From contig DHNI01000020.1 in the NCBI GenBank assembly GCA_002409455.1, positions 742-12,972 of the forward strand: a DNA stretch of 12,231 bases. Reading direction: 5' to 3'. A program made the position numbers and the translations under genes. The DNA comes from Firmicutes bacterium UBA5420 (GTDB lineage Bacteria; Bacillota; Limnochordia; Darwinibacteriales; Darwinibacteriaceae). A model generated the notes under the pieces. It saw only the letters and a program-made list of their open reading frames with translations. It had not been told where the DNA came from and searched no databases. Below are positions 1 through 7,345 of this stretch, in pieces (the first letter of the stretch is position 1; every line of letters starts with the position of its first letter).

Positions 1-1737
1 AAACTTGCCGATCGTCTGCATAATATGCGGACTCTGCGTCATGTTTCTCCCGCCAGGCAGGTTCTAATTGCCCAGGAGACCCTAGATATTTTCGCTCCCT
101 TAGCTCATCGCCTCGGTATTTGGAAAATAAAGTTTGAAATGGAAGATCTGGCGTTTCGCCACATTAATCCTGACGAGTATTATCGCTTGGTAACTGAGAT
201 TGATCGCAAACGCCAGGAGCGAGAGGGCGATTTACGAGAGGTCATGGGCATTATCATGGAACGGCTCGCCGAGGTGGAGATGTCCTGCGATATTCAGGGG
301 CGGCCAAAGCACTTATATAGCATCTATCAGAAGATGCAAAAACAGCACAAGGATCTCGATGAGATTTATGATCTTATGGCGATCCGGGTGATTGTGGAGA
401 ATGTGAGAGAATGTTATGCGGTTTTGGGCATTGTCCATGCCATTTGGAAGCCGATTCCAGGGCGCTTTAAGGATTATATCGCGGTTCCAAAGTCCAATTT
501 GTATCAATCACTGCATACTACCGTTGTAGGCCCCCATGGCGAGCCCTACGAGATTCAGATTCGTACATGGGAGATGCACCATGTTGCCGAAAGAGGTGTC
601 GCCGCTCACTGGCGGTATAAGGAAGGTTATACCCGCAAGAGTGGTGATGATGCCAAAGTAGGTTGGCTCCGTGAAGCTGTAGAGTGGTTGCAGGAGATGA
701 AAGACCCCCAAGAATTCATGGATACTCTTAAGATCGATCTTTTCGCAGACGAAGTCTTTGTCTTCACCCCCAAGGGTGACGTGAAGTCCTTGCCCAACGG
801 CGCTACTCCAGTCGATTTTGCTTTTGAGATTCATACAGATGTAGGGCTTAAGAGCTTTGGGGCTAAGGTGAATGGGCGCATCGTTCCTTTGAACTACAAG
901 CTGAAGAATGGGGATTTCGTGGAGATCCTTACGAGCAAGACGGCGAATCCCACTCAAGACTGGCTGAACTATGTGAAAACCTCCAAAGCTCGCAGCAAGA
1001 TTCGATCCTGGTTAAAAGAGGAACAAAAGGAAGAGAATCTACACCGCGGCCGGGAACTACTGGAACGAGAGCTGAGAAAGACCGTAGCGGATCTAAAAAC
1101 GGTGATGAACGAAACGAATCTGCAAAAGACAGCTCGAAAATATGGAGTGGGTACACCTGATGAGTTGTTTTCGAGTGTGGGATCGGGGCGAATTACCGCT
1201 GCCCAGGTTGTGCAAAAACTAACAGGTCAAGAACCACCCGAGCGGCGAAAATTGCCAGAAGTAAGTCAGAAGAAGCGGAGAGAATCTACCCGCGGTGTTG
1301 AAGTAAAGGGTGTTGATAATCTTTTAGTGCGGTTTTCCAAATGCTGCAACCCCGTTCCTGGCGATGAGATCATAGGGTACATCACTAGGGGGCGCGGCGT
1401 CTCTGTGCACCGGGCCGATTGTCCCAACGTTGCTAGCTTGAGTATGGACGCAGGTCGGCAGATTGAGGTGTTATGGAACGCGGACGAGACCGATTCCTAT
1501 CAGGTAGAGGTGGAGATTGAGGGTTTCGATTGTCCCAACTTCCTCTCCAATATTATGAATACTCTTTCCGAACGAAAGACGAGTGTCGAAGCTGTCACCG
1601 CTCGAACTGTGAAACATGGATCGGTCAACGTACAGTTGGTTTTGGACATTCACGATGTGGCTCACCTAAACGATGTAATGAGAGCCCTCAGGCAAGTGAA
1701 TGGGGTTCTAGGGGTGCATCGGGCTAGCCCAAACTAA
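1..1737 (+). CDS. relA: Bifunctional (p)ppGpp synthetase/hydrolase (RSH family), 5' partial
   Basis: Makes and degrades the alarmone (p)ppGpp in the stringent response. The reading frame is open from base 1, and its first residues, KLADRLHNMRTL, are the end of the HD hydrolase domain, so the gene begins upstream; 578 residues are visible. Visible domains in order: synthetase at about 90-205, with RPKHLYSI (101-108), RFKD (155-158), EIQIRT (184-189) and GVAAHW (199-204); TGS at about 247-313; a helical linker; a Cys-Cys zinc-finger-like segment around 448; and a C-terminal ACT domain at about 500-575. The RFKD form of the RxKD motif together with an intact HD segment fits a bifunctional Rel enzyme rather than a synthetase-only RelA. 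The HD residues upstream of the window cannot be checked. Dtd follows after 35 bases, as in B. subtilis, so the two are probably co-transcribed. Confidence 0.97.
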   Translation, partial: KLADRLHNMRTLRHVSPARQVLIAQETLDIFAPLAHRLGIWKIKFEMEDLAFRHINPDEYYRLVTEIDRKRQEREGDLREVMGIIMERLAEVEMSCDIQGRPKHLYSIYQKMQKQHKDLDEIYDLMAIRVIVENVRECYAVLGIVHAIWKPIPGRFKDYIAVPKSNLYQSLHTTVVGPHGEPYEIQIRTWEMHHVAERGVAAHWRYKEGYTRKSGDDAKVGWLREAVEWLQEMKDPQEFMDTLKIDLFADEVFVFTPKGDVKSLPNGATPVDFAFEIHTDVGLKSFGAKVNGRIVPLNYKLKNGDFVEILTSKTANPTQDWLNYVKTSKARSKIRSWLKEEQKEENLHRGRELLERELRKTVADLKTVMNETNLQKTARKYGVGTPDELFSSVGSGRITAAQVVQKLTGQEPPERRKLPEVSQKKRRESTRGVEVKGVDNLLVRFSKCCNPVPGDEIIGYITRGRGVSVHRADCPNVASLSMDAGRQIEVLWNADETDSYQVEVEIEGFDCPNFLSNIMNTLSERKTSVEAVTARTVKHGSVNVQLVLDIHDVAHLNDVMRALRQVNGVLGVHRASPN

Positions 1738-1772
1738 AAGGGTTGGTGTTATGTGTGGAAGGATGATGTTTT

Positions 1773-2222
1773 GTGCGTGCTGTTGTACAGAGAGTAAAAG
1801 AGGCCTGGGTGAGTATAGATGGTCGTGTTGTTGGTAAGATCCCCCAAGGGCTCCTTGTACTACTGGGCGTTGGCGAGGGCGATACGGAGGAAGATGGGCG
1901 CTATTTAGCAGAGAAAATATCCAATCTACGGGTGTTTTCCGATGACCAGGGAAAAATGAACCTCAGTGTTAGAGAGACGGGTGGCGAAATCTTGGCTGTC
2001 TCGCAGTTTACGCTATACGGAGATTGTCGCAAAGGCCGCAGACCAAGCTTCAGCTCGGCTGCTCATCCAGATGTGGCTAACCAACTTTACCTGGACTTTG
2101 TGAATGTCTTAAGAAACCAGGGTCTTAGGGTGGAGACCGGCGTTTTTCAAGCCCATATGGAGGTTGGACTAGTCAACGATGGCCCGGTAACGTTGATTGT
2201 CAGTAGTGGAGGGGAGTTTTAG
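1773..2222 (+). CDS. dtd: D-aminoacyl-tRNA deacylase
   Basis: Hydrolyses D-aminoacyl-tRNAs (and, in the family, Gly-tRNA-Ala), freeing tRNA from mischarged D-amino acids in the cytoplasm. The 149-residue product has the usual Dtd length. It carries the family signatures SQFTLYGD (77-84) followed by RRPSF (89-93), and the C-terminal Gly-Pro motif GPVT (137-140) that enters the active site of the partner subunit in the dimer. The start is a GTG with an AAGGA site (1759-1763) nine bases upstream. A nearby ATG is out of frame and the frame closes at TGA 1764, so GTG is the only good start. The stop is one base before the next start codon, which suggests coupled translation. Confidence 0.97.
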   Translation: MRAVVQRVKEAWVSIDGRVVGKIPQGLLVLLGVGEGDTEEDGRYLAEKISNLRVFSDDQGKMNLSVRETGGEILAVSQFTLYGDCRKGRRPSFSSAAHPDVANQLYLDFVNVLRNQGLRVETGVFQAHMEVGLVNDGPVTLIVSSGGEF

Positions 2223-2223
2223 G

Positions 2224-2853
2224 ATGCAGGTTGAGACTTTTGCTGTGAACACCTTTGGCGTGAATTGTTATGTGGTTTATGCGAAAGGGGAAGCTATTGT
2301 TGTGGATCCAGGGGGCCCTTCAGAGGCTGTCCTGGCTTTTCTAGAGCGGGAAGGGCTCAAGGTGTTGGCGATTGTCAACACGCATGGGCATGCGGATCAT
2401 ATTGCAGGTAATCGCTGGTTTATAGAAAAAACGGGTGCCCCACTCTTAATCCATGAAGCAGATGCAGAGTATCTTAGCGATCCCTCCTTACATCTAGGAC
2501 CCCAACTTTACCTTGATGTGCCAGGTAGTAAGGCAGGGCGATTGCTAGCTGATGGAGATCGAATTGAAATTGGTGGCGAAAGCCTAACTGTGATGCATAC
2601 CCCGGGCCATACTGGCGGGGGAATTTCTTTGTTAGGTCCCAGCTTCGTGCTCAGCGGCGACACCCTTTTCAAGGGATCCGTCGGTCGATGGGATTTCCCC
2701 TCATCTGACGAAATGGAGCTTCAAGGGAGCTTGTTTCGCTTGGCAACGCTTCCCCCCGAAACGGTAGTGTATCCTGGTCATGGTCCTAGTACTACAATCG
2801 CCCATGAGCTCAGGAATAATCCTTTTTTAACCTCAATAAAGGACGTGGAGTAA
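2224..2853 (+). CDS. Metallo-beta-lactamase-fold hydrolase (glyoxalase II-like)
   Basis: A 209-residue cytoplasmic hydrolase of the metallo-beta-lactamase superfamily, hydroxyacylglutathione-hydrolase-like group. Metal-binding residues are all visible: HGHADH (H54, H56, D58, H59), PGHT with H129, SGDTLF with D146, and YPGHG with H186. This complete set predicts a binuclear zinc or iron site and an active enzyme. The ATG at 2224 has a GGAGGGG site at 2208-2214; a longer in-frame start at 2197 would overlap dtd and has no better site. The natural substrate is not known for this branch, and thioester hydrolysis is only the family default. An MBL gene between dtd and hemZ is, from general knowledge, a recurrent clostridial arrangement. 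Its TAA stop is in the same frame as hemZ downstream. Confidence 0.93.
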   Translation: MQVETFAVNTFGVNCYVVYAKGEAIVVDPGGPSEAVLAFLEREGLKVLAIVNTHGHADHIAGNRWFIEKTGAPLLIHEADAEYLSDPSLHLGPQLYLDVPGSKAGRLLADGDRIEIGGESLTVMHTPGHTGGGISLLGPSFVLSGDTLFKGSVGRWDFPSSDEMELQGSLFRLATLPPETVVYPGHGPSTTIAHELRNNPFLTSIKDVE

Positions 2854-2859
2854 ATAGGC

Positions 2860-4320
2860 ATTCCTTTTCATTTTGGCCATGATTGCTTTAGGATTATTGC
2901 CCCCAAATCGTTGGTTACTACTACCGAAGCGGCGGTTAAATCGTTGCTTCCAAACGCCTGCTTTGGTGAGGGAAGAGAGGTGACGGTGAGAACACAAGTG
3001 CAAGGAGAACTCATTATCTCCGTGTTCTTGGAGGGGGGACAAGAGTGGAGTGCTAGTGTCAAAGAAGGCGATGCCGAAGACGAAGAACGTCGAGTGAAAG
3101 AGTTGGTTCGCCTAGGTATTCATCGTGTCTTTCAGGCCTGCTACAACCTGGCACCGAGCCCTTGGGGAACCCTCACCGGAGTACGGCCTACCAAAATCGT
3201 ACATTCGCTCCTTGATAGCGGCAGCTCCTGGCACCAAATCAGGAAGACGTTGTTGGTGAACTATGATCTAAGTCCAAAAAAGGCTGATCTACTCGTGGAT
3301 GTGGCGAAACGGCAAAGGGCATTTTTCCATAGCGATCCCAATAATCCCATTGGCATATATATCGGTATTCCCTTTTGCCCGACGCGTTGCAGCTATTGCT
3401 CCTTTGCAGCCTATCCCCTCACCAGTCATGGGCACTTATTGAAGGGTTTTCTCTCAGCTCTTCGATCTGAGATCAGGGCAGTCGGTGCTTTACTTCGCGA
3501 GCTGAATCGAAAGGTAGAAAGCATTTACCTTGGTGGAGGCACTCCCACGACGATCACGGGCTCGAACTTGGGTGAATTACTCAGCCTCATTGAAAAGGAG
3601 CTCTTTACCGCTGACACCAAGGAGTATACGGTGGAGGCTGGCCGACCCGAAACCCTTTCGTTGGAGACTTTAGGTATGCTTAAGAATGCAGGGGTGCAGC
3701 GCATCAGTATCAATCCTCAGACCATGCACGATCAGACGCTAGAATCCGTAGGGCGCCAGCATACTACAGACGATGTTCGTAGGGCTTATAGCTGGGCTCG
3801 GCAAGTGGGAATACCCATTATCAACATGGACATCATTCTTGGCCTGCCAGGTGAAGGATTAGGGCATGTGGAGCATACCCTGAGAGAGATCGGCCTCCTT
3901 GAGCCAGATAATCTCACCGTCCATAGCTTAAGCGTCAAAAGAGCGTCCCGATTGAAGAAAGCGCTAGACGAAGTATATATAGCTCACGCTGAAGGCGAGG
4001 CAATGGTTAATCTGGCCCGTGACAGCGCTTTGGGCTGGGGCATGACTCCATACTATCTGTACCGCCAACGGCATATCTTGGGAGGTTTGGAGAATATTGG
4101 CTATGCTAGGCCTGAGACCGCTTCCATCTACAATGTGCAAATGATGGAAGAACGTCAGACAATTATAGCTTTAGGCGGTGGCGGTATGACTAAACTTGTG
4201 TCATCAGACCTTAGTCTAGTTCGCCATGCCAATCCTAAATGTCCGGCCACCTATAGCCAGCACATCACGGATGGTTTGACCGAAAAAATGAATCAAATCC
4301 GCACACACATATTGGAGTAA
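2860..4320 (+). CDS. hemZ: HemZ-type radical SAM protein (putative oxygen-independent coproporphyrinogen III oxidase)
   Basis: A radical SAM enzyme of the HemN/HemZ family, thought to decarboxylate coproporphyrinogen III oxidatively in anaerobic haem synthesis. Numbered from 2860 it has 486 residues, near the HemZ norm. The 4Fe-4S motif CPTRCSYC (C173, C177, C180) follows GIYIGIPF; YLGGGTPT (about 223-230) is the SAM-binding motif. LTGVRPTKI ahead of the cluster and YYLYRQ...LENIGYA near 398-416 mark it as HemZ rather than HemN. The start is uncertain. The frame is open back to the MBL stop at 2851, and the residues just after it (PFHFGHDCFR) resemble the HemZ N-terminus, but no ATG, GTG, TTG or CTG exists before TTG 2911, which has no nearby ribosome site. 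I place the start at ATT 2860, nine bases after GTGGAG (2845-2850); gene callers would probably choose 2911. No other haem genes are in view, so the reaction is inferred from family. Confidence 0.9.
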   Translation: MPFHFGHDCFRIIAPKSLVTTTEAAVKSLLPNACFGEGREVTVRTQVQGELIISVFLEGGQEWSASVKEGDAEDEERRVKELVRLGIHRVFQACYNLAPSPWGTLTGVRPTKIVHSLLDSGSSWHQIRKTLLVNYDLSPKKADLLVDVAKRQRAFFHSDPNNPIGIYIGIPFCPTRCSYCSFAAYPLTSHGHLLKGFLSALRSEIRAVGALLRELNRKVESIYLGGGTPTTITGSNLGELLSLIEKELFTADTKEYTVEAGRPETLSLETLGMLKNAGVQRISINPQTMHDQTLESVGRQHTTDDVRRAYSWARQVGIPIINMDIILGLPGEGLGHVEHTLREIGLLEPDNLTVHSLSVKRASRLKKALDEVYIAHAEGEAMVNLARDSALGWGMTPYYLYRQRHILGGLENIGYARPETASIYNVQMMEERQTIIALGGGGMTKLVSSDLSLVRHANPKCPATYSQHITDGLTEKMNQIRTHILE

Positions 4321-4322
4321 AC

Positions 4323-4359
4323 ACCAGCTCAGCTGGTATCTATTTGCTTGATAAGCAAA
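4323..4359 (+). terminator. Two small tandem hairpins after hemZ, possible weak terminator
   Basis: Directly after the hemZ stop lie an inverted repeat with 7-base arms (ACCAGCT/AGCTGGT, 4323-4337) and a second hairpin, TTTGCTT-gat-AAGCAAA (4343-4359). Neither is followed by a clear U-tract, so neither is a standard intrinsic terminator. They sit between the end of the relA-hemZ gene run and a strong new promoter, where an operon boundary or an mRNA 3' stabiliser would be expected. They could also be chance. Confidence 0.3.
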
Positions 4360-4369
4360 ACTTGTTGGT

Positions 4370-4398
4370 TTGACAGGGAGGCTCGTTTCAAGTACAAT
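4370..4398 (+). promoter_or_regulatory. Consensus sigma-A promoter for the PpiC-TPR gene
   Basis: A perfect -35 TTGACA (4370-4375), a 17-base spacer and a -10 TACAAT (4393-4398) with one mismatch to TATAAT. Transcription should begin near 4404-4406, giving a leader of about 35 bases before the ATG at 4441. This is one of the two best promoters in the window, and it separates the downstream gene from the relA-hemZ set. Confidence 0.85.
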
Positions 4399-4440
4399 TA
4401 GCATGTTGGTCTTTCTTATAATGGAAAGGGTTGGTACACG

Positions 4441-6012
4441 ATGTTTCATAAAATGCGGGACAAAATGAAAATAGTCGTCATCATCGTCGTAGTGGCTATG
4501 GTTGGCGGCGGACTTTGGGCAGCGCTGAGCTACTTTTTTAGCGGACGCCAAGCAACTTCAACCGAGGCGGCAGCCGTAGTGGCTACCGTAAATGGCCAGG
4601 CAGTTCATTTTTACGATCTACATCAGGTCTTTCTTAATCAATTACAACAGATAGAAGCCCAACAGGGCACCTTGCCTGGTAGAGCCTACGAATCAGTACG
4701 GTATCAAGCATTAGATCTGATCGTTGGCAGTTTAGTGCTGAACCAGGAAATCGCCAAACGAAATCTGAGTGCTTCTAAGGCTGAAATTGATGAGGAGCTA
4801 CAAACCATCATTGATCTGTTTCCCAGCGAAGAAGACTTTAAGACCCAGCTAGAGTATGCAGGATTAACAGAAGATAGCCTCAGGGCTCAACTAGCTGAGG
4901 AGGTCAAGTACAATAAACTCACCAAAGAAATCATTGGTGATCTCCCTGTGAGTGAAGAAGAGATTCGAGAAGCCTTCGAACAAGTCCGGACCAGTCACAT
5001 CCTTATACGTCCCGAAGGAGAAAGTGACGAGGCCTGGATTGCGGCTGAAGAACAAGCTTGGGATGTTTATTCCCAGGTCAATCTTGAGAACTTCGCAGAG
5101 CTAGCTGAAACTTTCTCGGGTGATGGCAGTGCTGCCCAGGGTGGCGACATTGGCTTTGTCCCTCGGGGAGCTACCGTGGCAGAATATGAAAATGTTGCCT
5201 TTTCTCTAGAAATTGGTGAGATTAGTGAGCCGGTGCGGTCAACGTATGGCTATCATATTATCACTGTGACCGAACGCCAAGAGGCTGAGGGTGAAGAATT
5301 TGAGGCGGCCCGTGCCGAGCTCGAAGAGCAGATTCGTAACGAAAAGGGTCAAGAGGATCTGCTAGCCTGGTTTGAAGAGGTACGCGAGGCTGCGGATGTT
5401 GTAATCATCGATTATCAGATGCATGCGTTTGAGCATATGCAAGCTGGTGAATATGAAGATGCCGTTCATTATTATACGTTAGCCATTGAGCAGCAACCAG
5501 GTGACGGTTATCTCTATGCATCGTTAGGCGATGCATACTATGAGATGGGTAGGGTGGAGGACGCCATTGCCCAGTACGAACTGGCGACAGAGACTTTCTC
5601 TGACTATGCATTATTTGCAGGGCTTGGCGATCTTTTGAGAGAGAGTGAGCGCTTCGATGAGGCAGCCGAAGCATATCTGAAGGCTTCCGAACTGGTTCCC
5701 AATGACATCTGGACCCAGCTTGCCCTCTACCAGTATCTCACCGAGATGGAACGTGACGATGACGCCCTCATCATTGAAGAGCGTATTGAAGCTTTCCAGG
5801 CGAAACAGGATGAATATCTAAAAGAGCTACAGGAACAGCAAGCTACGCAAGATGCATCTGACGATGCTGTGGCACCAGAGGCCGAAGAGCCACAGGTTGA
5901 GGTTGAGGCAGATGCGGTGGGGGATGAGGAATCCCCGGAAATTGAGGAAATCGAGGAAGCTGAGACCGAACCAGAAGAAGTATTGGATGGAGACTCTGAC
6001 CCAGAAAACTAG
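4441..6012 (+). CDS. Membrane-anchored PpiC/parvulin (SurA/PrsA-like) protein with TPR repeats and acidic tail
   Basis: A 523-residue, probably extracytoplasmic, peptidyl-prolyl isomerase or chaperone. In order: a short basic N-terminus; one hydrophobic segment at about 11-33 with no lipobox cysteine, so a signal anchor rather than a PrsA-type lipoprotein; a SurA-like N-terminal helical region at about 45-170; one PpiC domain at about 183-280 with SHILIR, GGDIGFV and YGYHII; an acidic helical linker; about three TPR units at 325-425 (EYEDAVHYYTLAIEQQPGD, then GRVEDAIAQYELA, then ERFDEAAEAYLKA); and a strongly acidic Glu/Asp tail from about 465 to the end. The N-terminal domain, parvulin and TPR order suggests a folding factor that docks a partner through its TPRs. 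It has its own promoter, an AAAGGG ribosome site (4425-4430) and its own terminator, so it is a monocistronic insertion between hemZ and hisS. Catalytic activity and partners are not shown by the sequence. Confidence 0.9.
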   Translation: MFHKMRDKMKIVVIIVVVAMVGGGLWAALSYFFSGRQATSTEAAAVVATVNGQAVHFYDLHQVFLNQLQQIEAQQGTLPGRAYESVRYQALDLIVGSLVLNQEIAKRNLSASKAEIDEELQTIIDLFPSEEDFKTQLEYAGLTEDSLRAQLAEEVKYNKLTKEIIGDLPVSEEEIREAFEQVRTSHILIRPEGESDEAWIAAEEQAWDVYSQVNLENFAELAETFSGDGSAAQGGDIGFVPRGATVAEYENVAFSLEIGEISEPVRSTYGYHIITVTERQEAEGEEFEAARAELEEQIRNEKGQEDLLAWFEEVREAADVVIIDYQMHAFEHMQAGEYEDAVHYYTLAIEQQPGDGYLYASLGDAYYEMGRVEDAIAQYELATETFSDYALFAGLGDLLRESERFDEAAEAYLKASELVPNDIWTQLALYQYLTEMERDDDALIIEERIEAFQAKQDEYLKELQEQQATQDASDDAVAPEAEEPQVEVEADAVGDEESPEIEEIEEAETEPEEVLDGDSDPEN

Positions 6013-6019
6013 AGGCTCA

Positions 6020-6051
6020 GGCGAGTGGTGGCCATCATCACTCGCCTTTTT
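6020..6051 (+). terminator. Strong intrinsic terminator between the PpiC-TPR gene and hisS
   Basis: An 11-bp stem (GGCGAGTGGTG, 6020-6030, with CATCACTCGCC, 6036-6046; one G-T pair), a five-base loop GCCAT and a run of five T (6047-6051). It begins 8 bases after the upstream stop codon and ends 20 bases before the hisS ATG, so it should end the PpiC-TPR transcript. It leaves no room for a separate hisS promoter. Confidence 0.88.
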
Positions 6052-6070
6052 AACATAAGGGGGGAGCACG

Positions 6071-7345
6071 ATGGCATTAACATCTAGACCAAGGGGCACC
6101 AACGACATTATTCCGGGAGAGATCGAACTATGGCTTGAATTGGAGGACAAGATTAGGGCGGTCTGCCATGCCTATGGCTATAAGGAGTTGCGTACGCCTA
6201 TGTTTGAGCATACCGAGCTCTTTCAAAGGGGTATTGGTGATACCACCGATATTGTGGAAAAAGAAATGTACACTTTTATAGATCGCGGCAAACGTAGCAT
6301 TACCCTCCGTCCTGAAGGAACAGCGCCACTGGTGCGTGCCTACATAGAAAACAACCTAGGCGGTGGATCCCTTCCTGTGAAGCTCTTTTATTATGGCCCG
6401 ATGTTTCGCTATGAACGCCCTCAGGCAGGCCGATATAGGCAGTTTACCCAATTTGGTTGTGAGGCTTTGGGTTCTGAAGATCCACTATTGGATGTAGAAG
6501 CCATTGCCCTGCCCTTGGAAATCTACCAGGCCTGTGGCTTACATGGTTTTGAGGTGGAGCTAAATAGCATAGGCTGTCCAGAGTGCCGTAGTGCTTATCG
6601 AACAGCATTGGTCGCCTATTTTGAACCGCTCGCTGAGACGATGTGCGGGAGTTGCCATGGGCGTTTACACCGTAATCCACTACGTTTGCTGGACTGCAAA
6701 GTGGAAAGCTGTCAGGCGAATATAGCTGGGGCCCCCAGTATCATTGAATATCTCTGCACCGATTGTGCAGAGCACTTTGCGGCGGTGCGTACCTATCTTG
6801 ATGAACTAAAGATTCCTTATACGTTGAATCCTCGCTTAGTTCGAGGCTTTGACTATTATACCCGCACCGTTTTTGAGGTAATTAGCTCGGAGCTTGGGTC
6901 TCAAAACGCCATCGGTGGTGGGGGACGTTATGATGGGCTTGTGGAAGAAGTGGGTGGAAAACCAACTCCTGCTGTGGGCTATGCCGTGGGAGTTGATCGA
7001 CTTCTCTTGGCGTTGAAAAGTCAAGATAAACTTCAGGCAAGCTTGCCAGGTCCTGATGCCTATATAGTACATTTTGGCGGCGACACCAAGAGAAAAGCAG
7101 CCCAAATTGCCCACGGTTTGCGTGGGCAGGGACTGTGGATCGAACTTGATTACGCGGATCGCAGTATCAAGGCGCAAATGAAAGCGGCCAATAGATTAAA
7201 CAGTCACTATGTTCTCGTAATTGGTGAGGACGAACTGGCGAAAAACCAGGCTGTGCTCAGAGATATGAACGATGGACAAGAAAAATTCGTTGCCCTAGAT
7301 GAAGTAGAACAATTAAGCAAGATCGTAGGAGCGTGTGCAAAATGA
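6071..7345 (+). CDS. hisS: Histidyl-tRNA synthetase
   Basis: Class II aminoacyl-tRNA synthetase that charges tRNA-His in the cytoplasm. The product has 424 residues, the usual bacterial length. Visible motifs: RGTNDIIPGE at the N-terminus; class II motif 2 FRYERPQAGRYRQF (112-125); the histidine-specific LVRGFDYYTRT (256-266); GGGGRYDGL (282-290); and motif 3 ending AVGVDRLLLAL. The C-terminal region is the anticodon-binding domain. The insertion region contains paired cysteines at C169/C172, C192/C195 and C229/C232 plus two single cysteines, a pattern I associate with Bacillota HisRS and possibly a metal-binding fold. The start has a GGGGGGAG site just upstream. aspS overlaps its stop as ATGA, so the two are translationally coupled. 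No T-box element is visible, unlike the hisS-aspS leader of B. subtilis. Confidence 0.97.
   Translation: MALTSRPRGTNDIIPGEIELWLELEDKIRAVCHAYGYKELRTPMFEHTELFQRGIGDTTDIVEKEMYTFIDRGKRSITLRPEGTAPLVRAYIENNLGGGSLPVKLFYYGPMFRYERPQAGRYRQFTQFGCEALGSEDPLLDVEAIALPLEIYQACGLHGFEVELNSIGCPECRSAYRTALVAYFEPLAETMCGSCHGRLHRNPLRLLDCKVESCQANIAGAPSIIEYLCTDCAEHFAAVRTYLDELKIPYTLNPRLVRGFDYYTRTVFEVISSELGSQNAIGGGGRYDGLVEEVGGKPTPAVGYAVGVDRLLLALKSQDKLQASLPGPDAYIVHFGGDTKRKAAQIAHGLRGQGLWIELDYADRSIKAQMKAANRLNSHYVLVIGEDELAKNQAVLRDMNDGQEKFVALDEVEQLSKIVGACAK

Noticed and set aside
508..957. 149-codon open frame on the - strand inside the RSH gene
   Set aside because: It is fully antisense to a well-conserved coding region, has no recognisable protein features and no good ribosome site; it is a shadow of the real gene. 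The same holds for the other antisense frames inside hemZ, hisS, aspS and rarA.
4417..4422. Perfect TATAAT upstream of the PpiC-TPR gene as a second promoter
   Set aside because: No -35 hexamer lies at 16-18 bases, and the start would fall on the ribosome binding site. The TTGACA/TACAAT pair just upstream is a better promoter.
6029..6056. Promoter for hisS from TGGCCA and TAACAT
   Set aside because: Both hexamers match consensus at only four of six positions, they overlap the terminator stem, and the start would fall within the hisS ribosome site.
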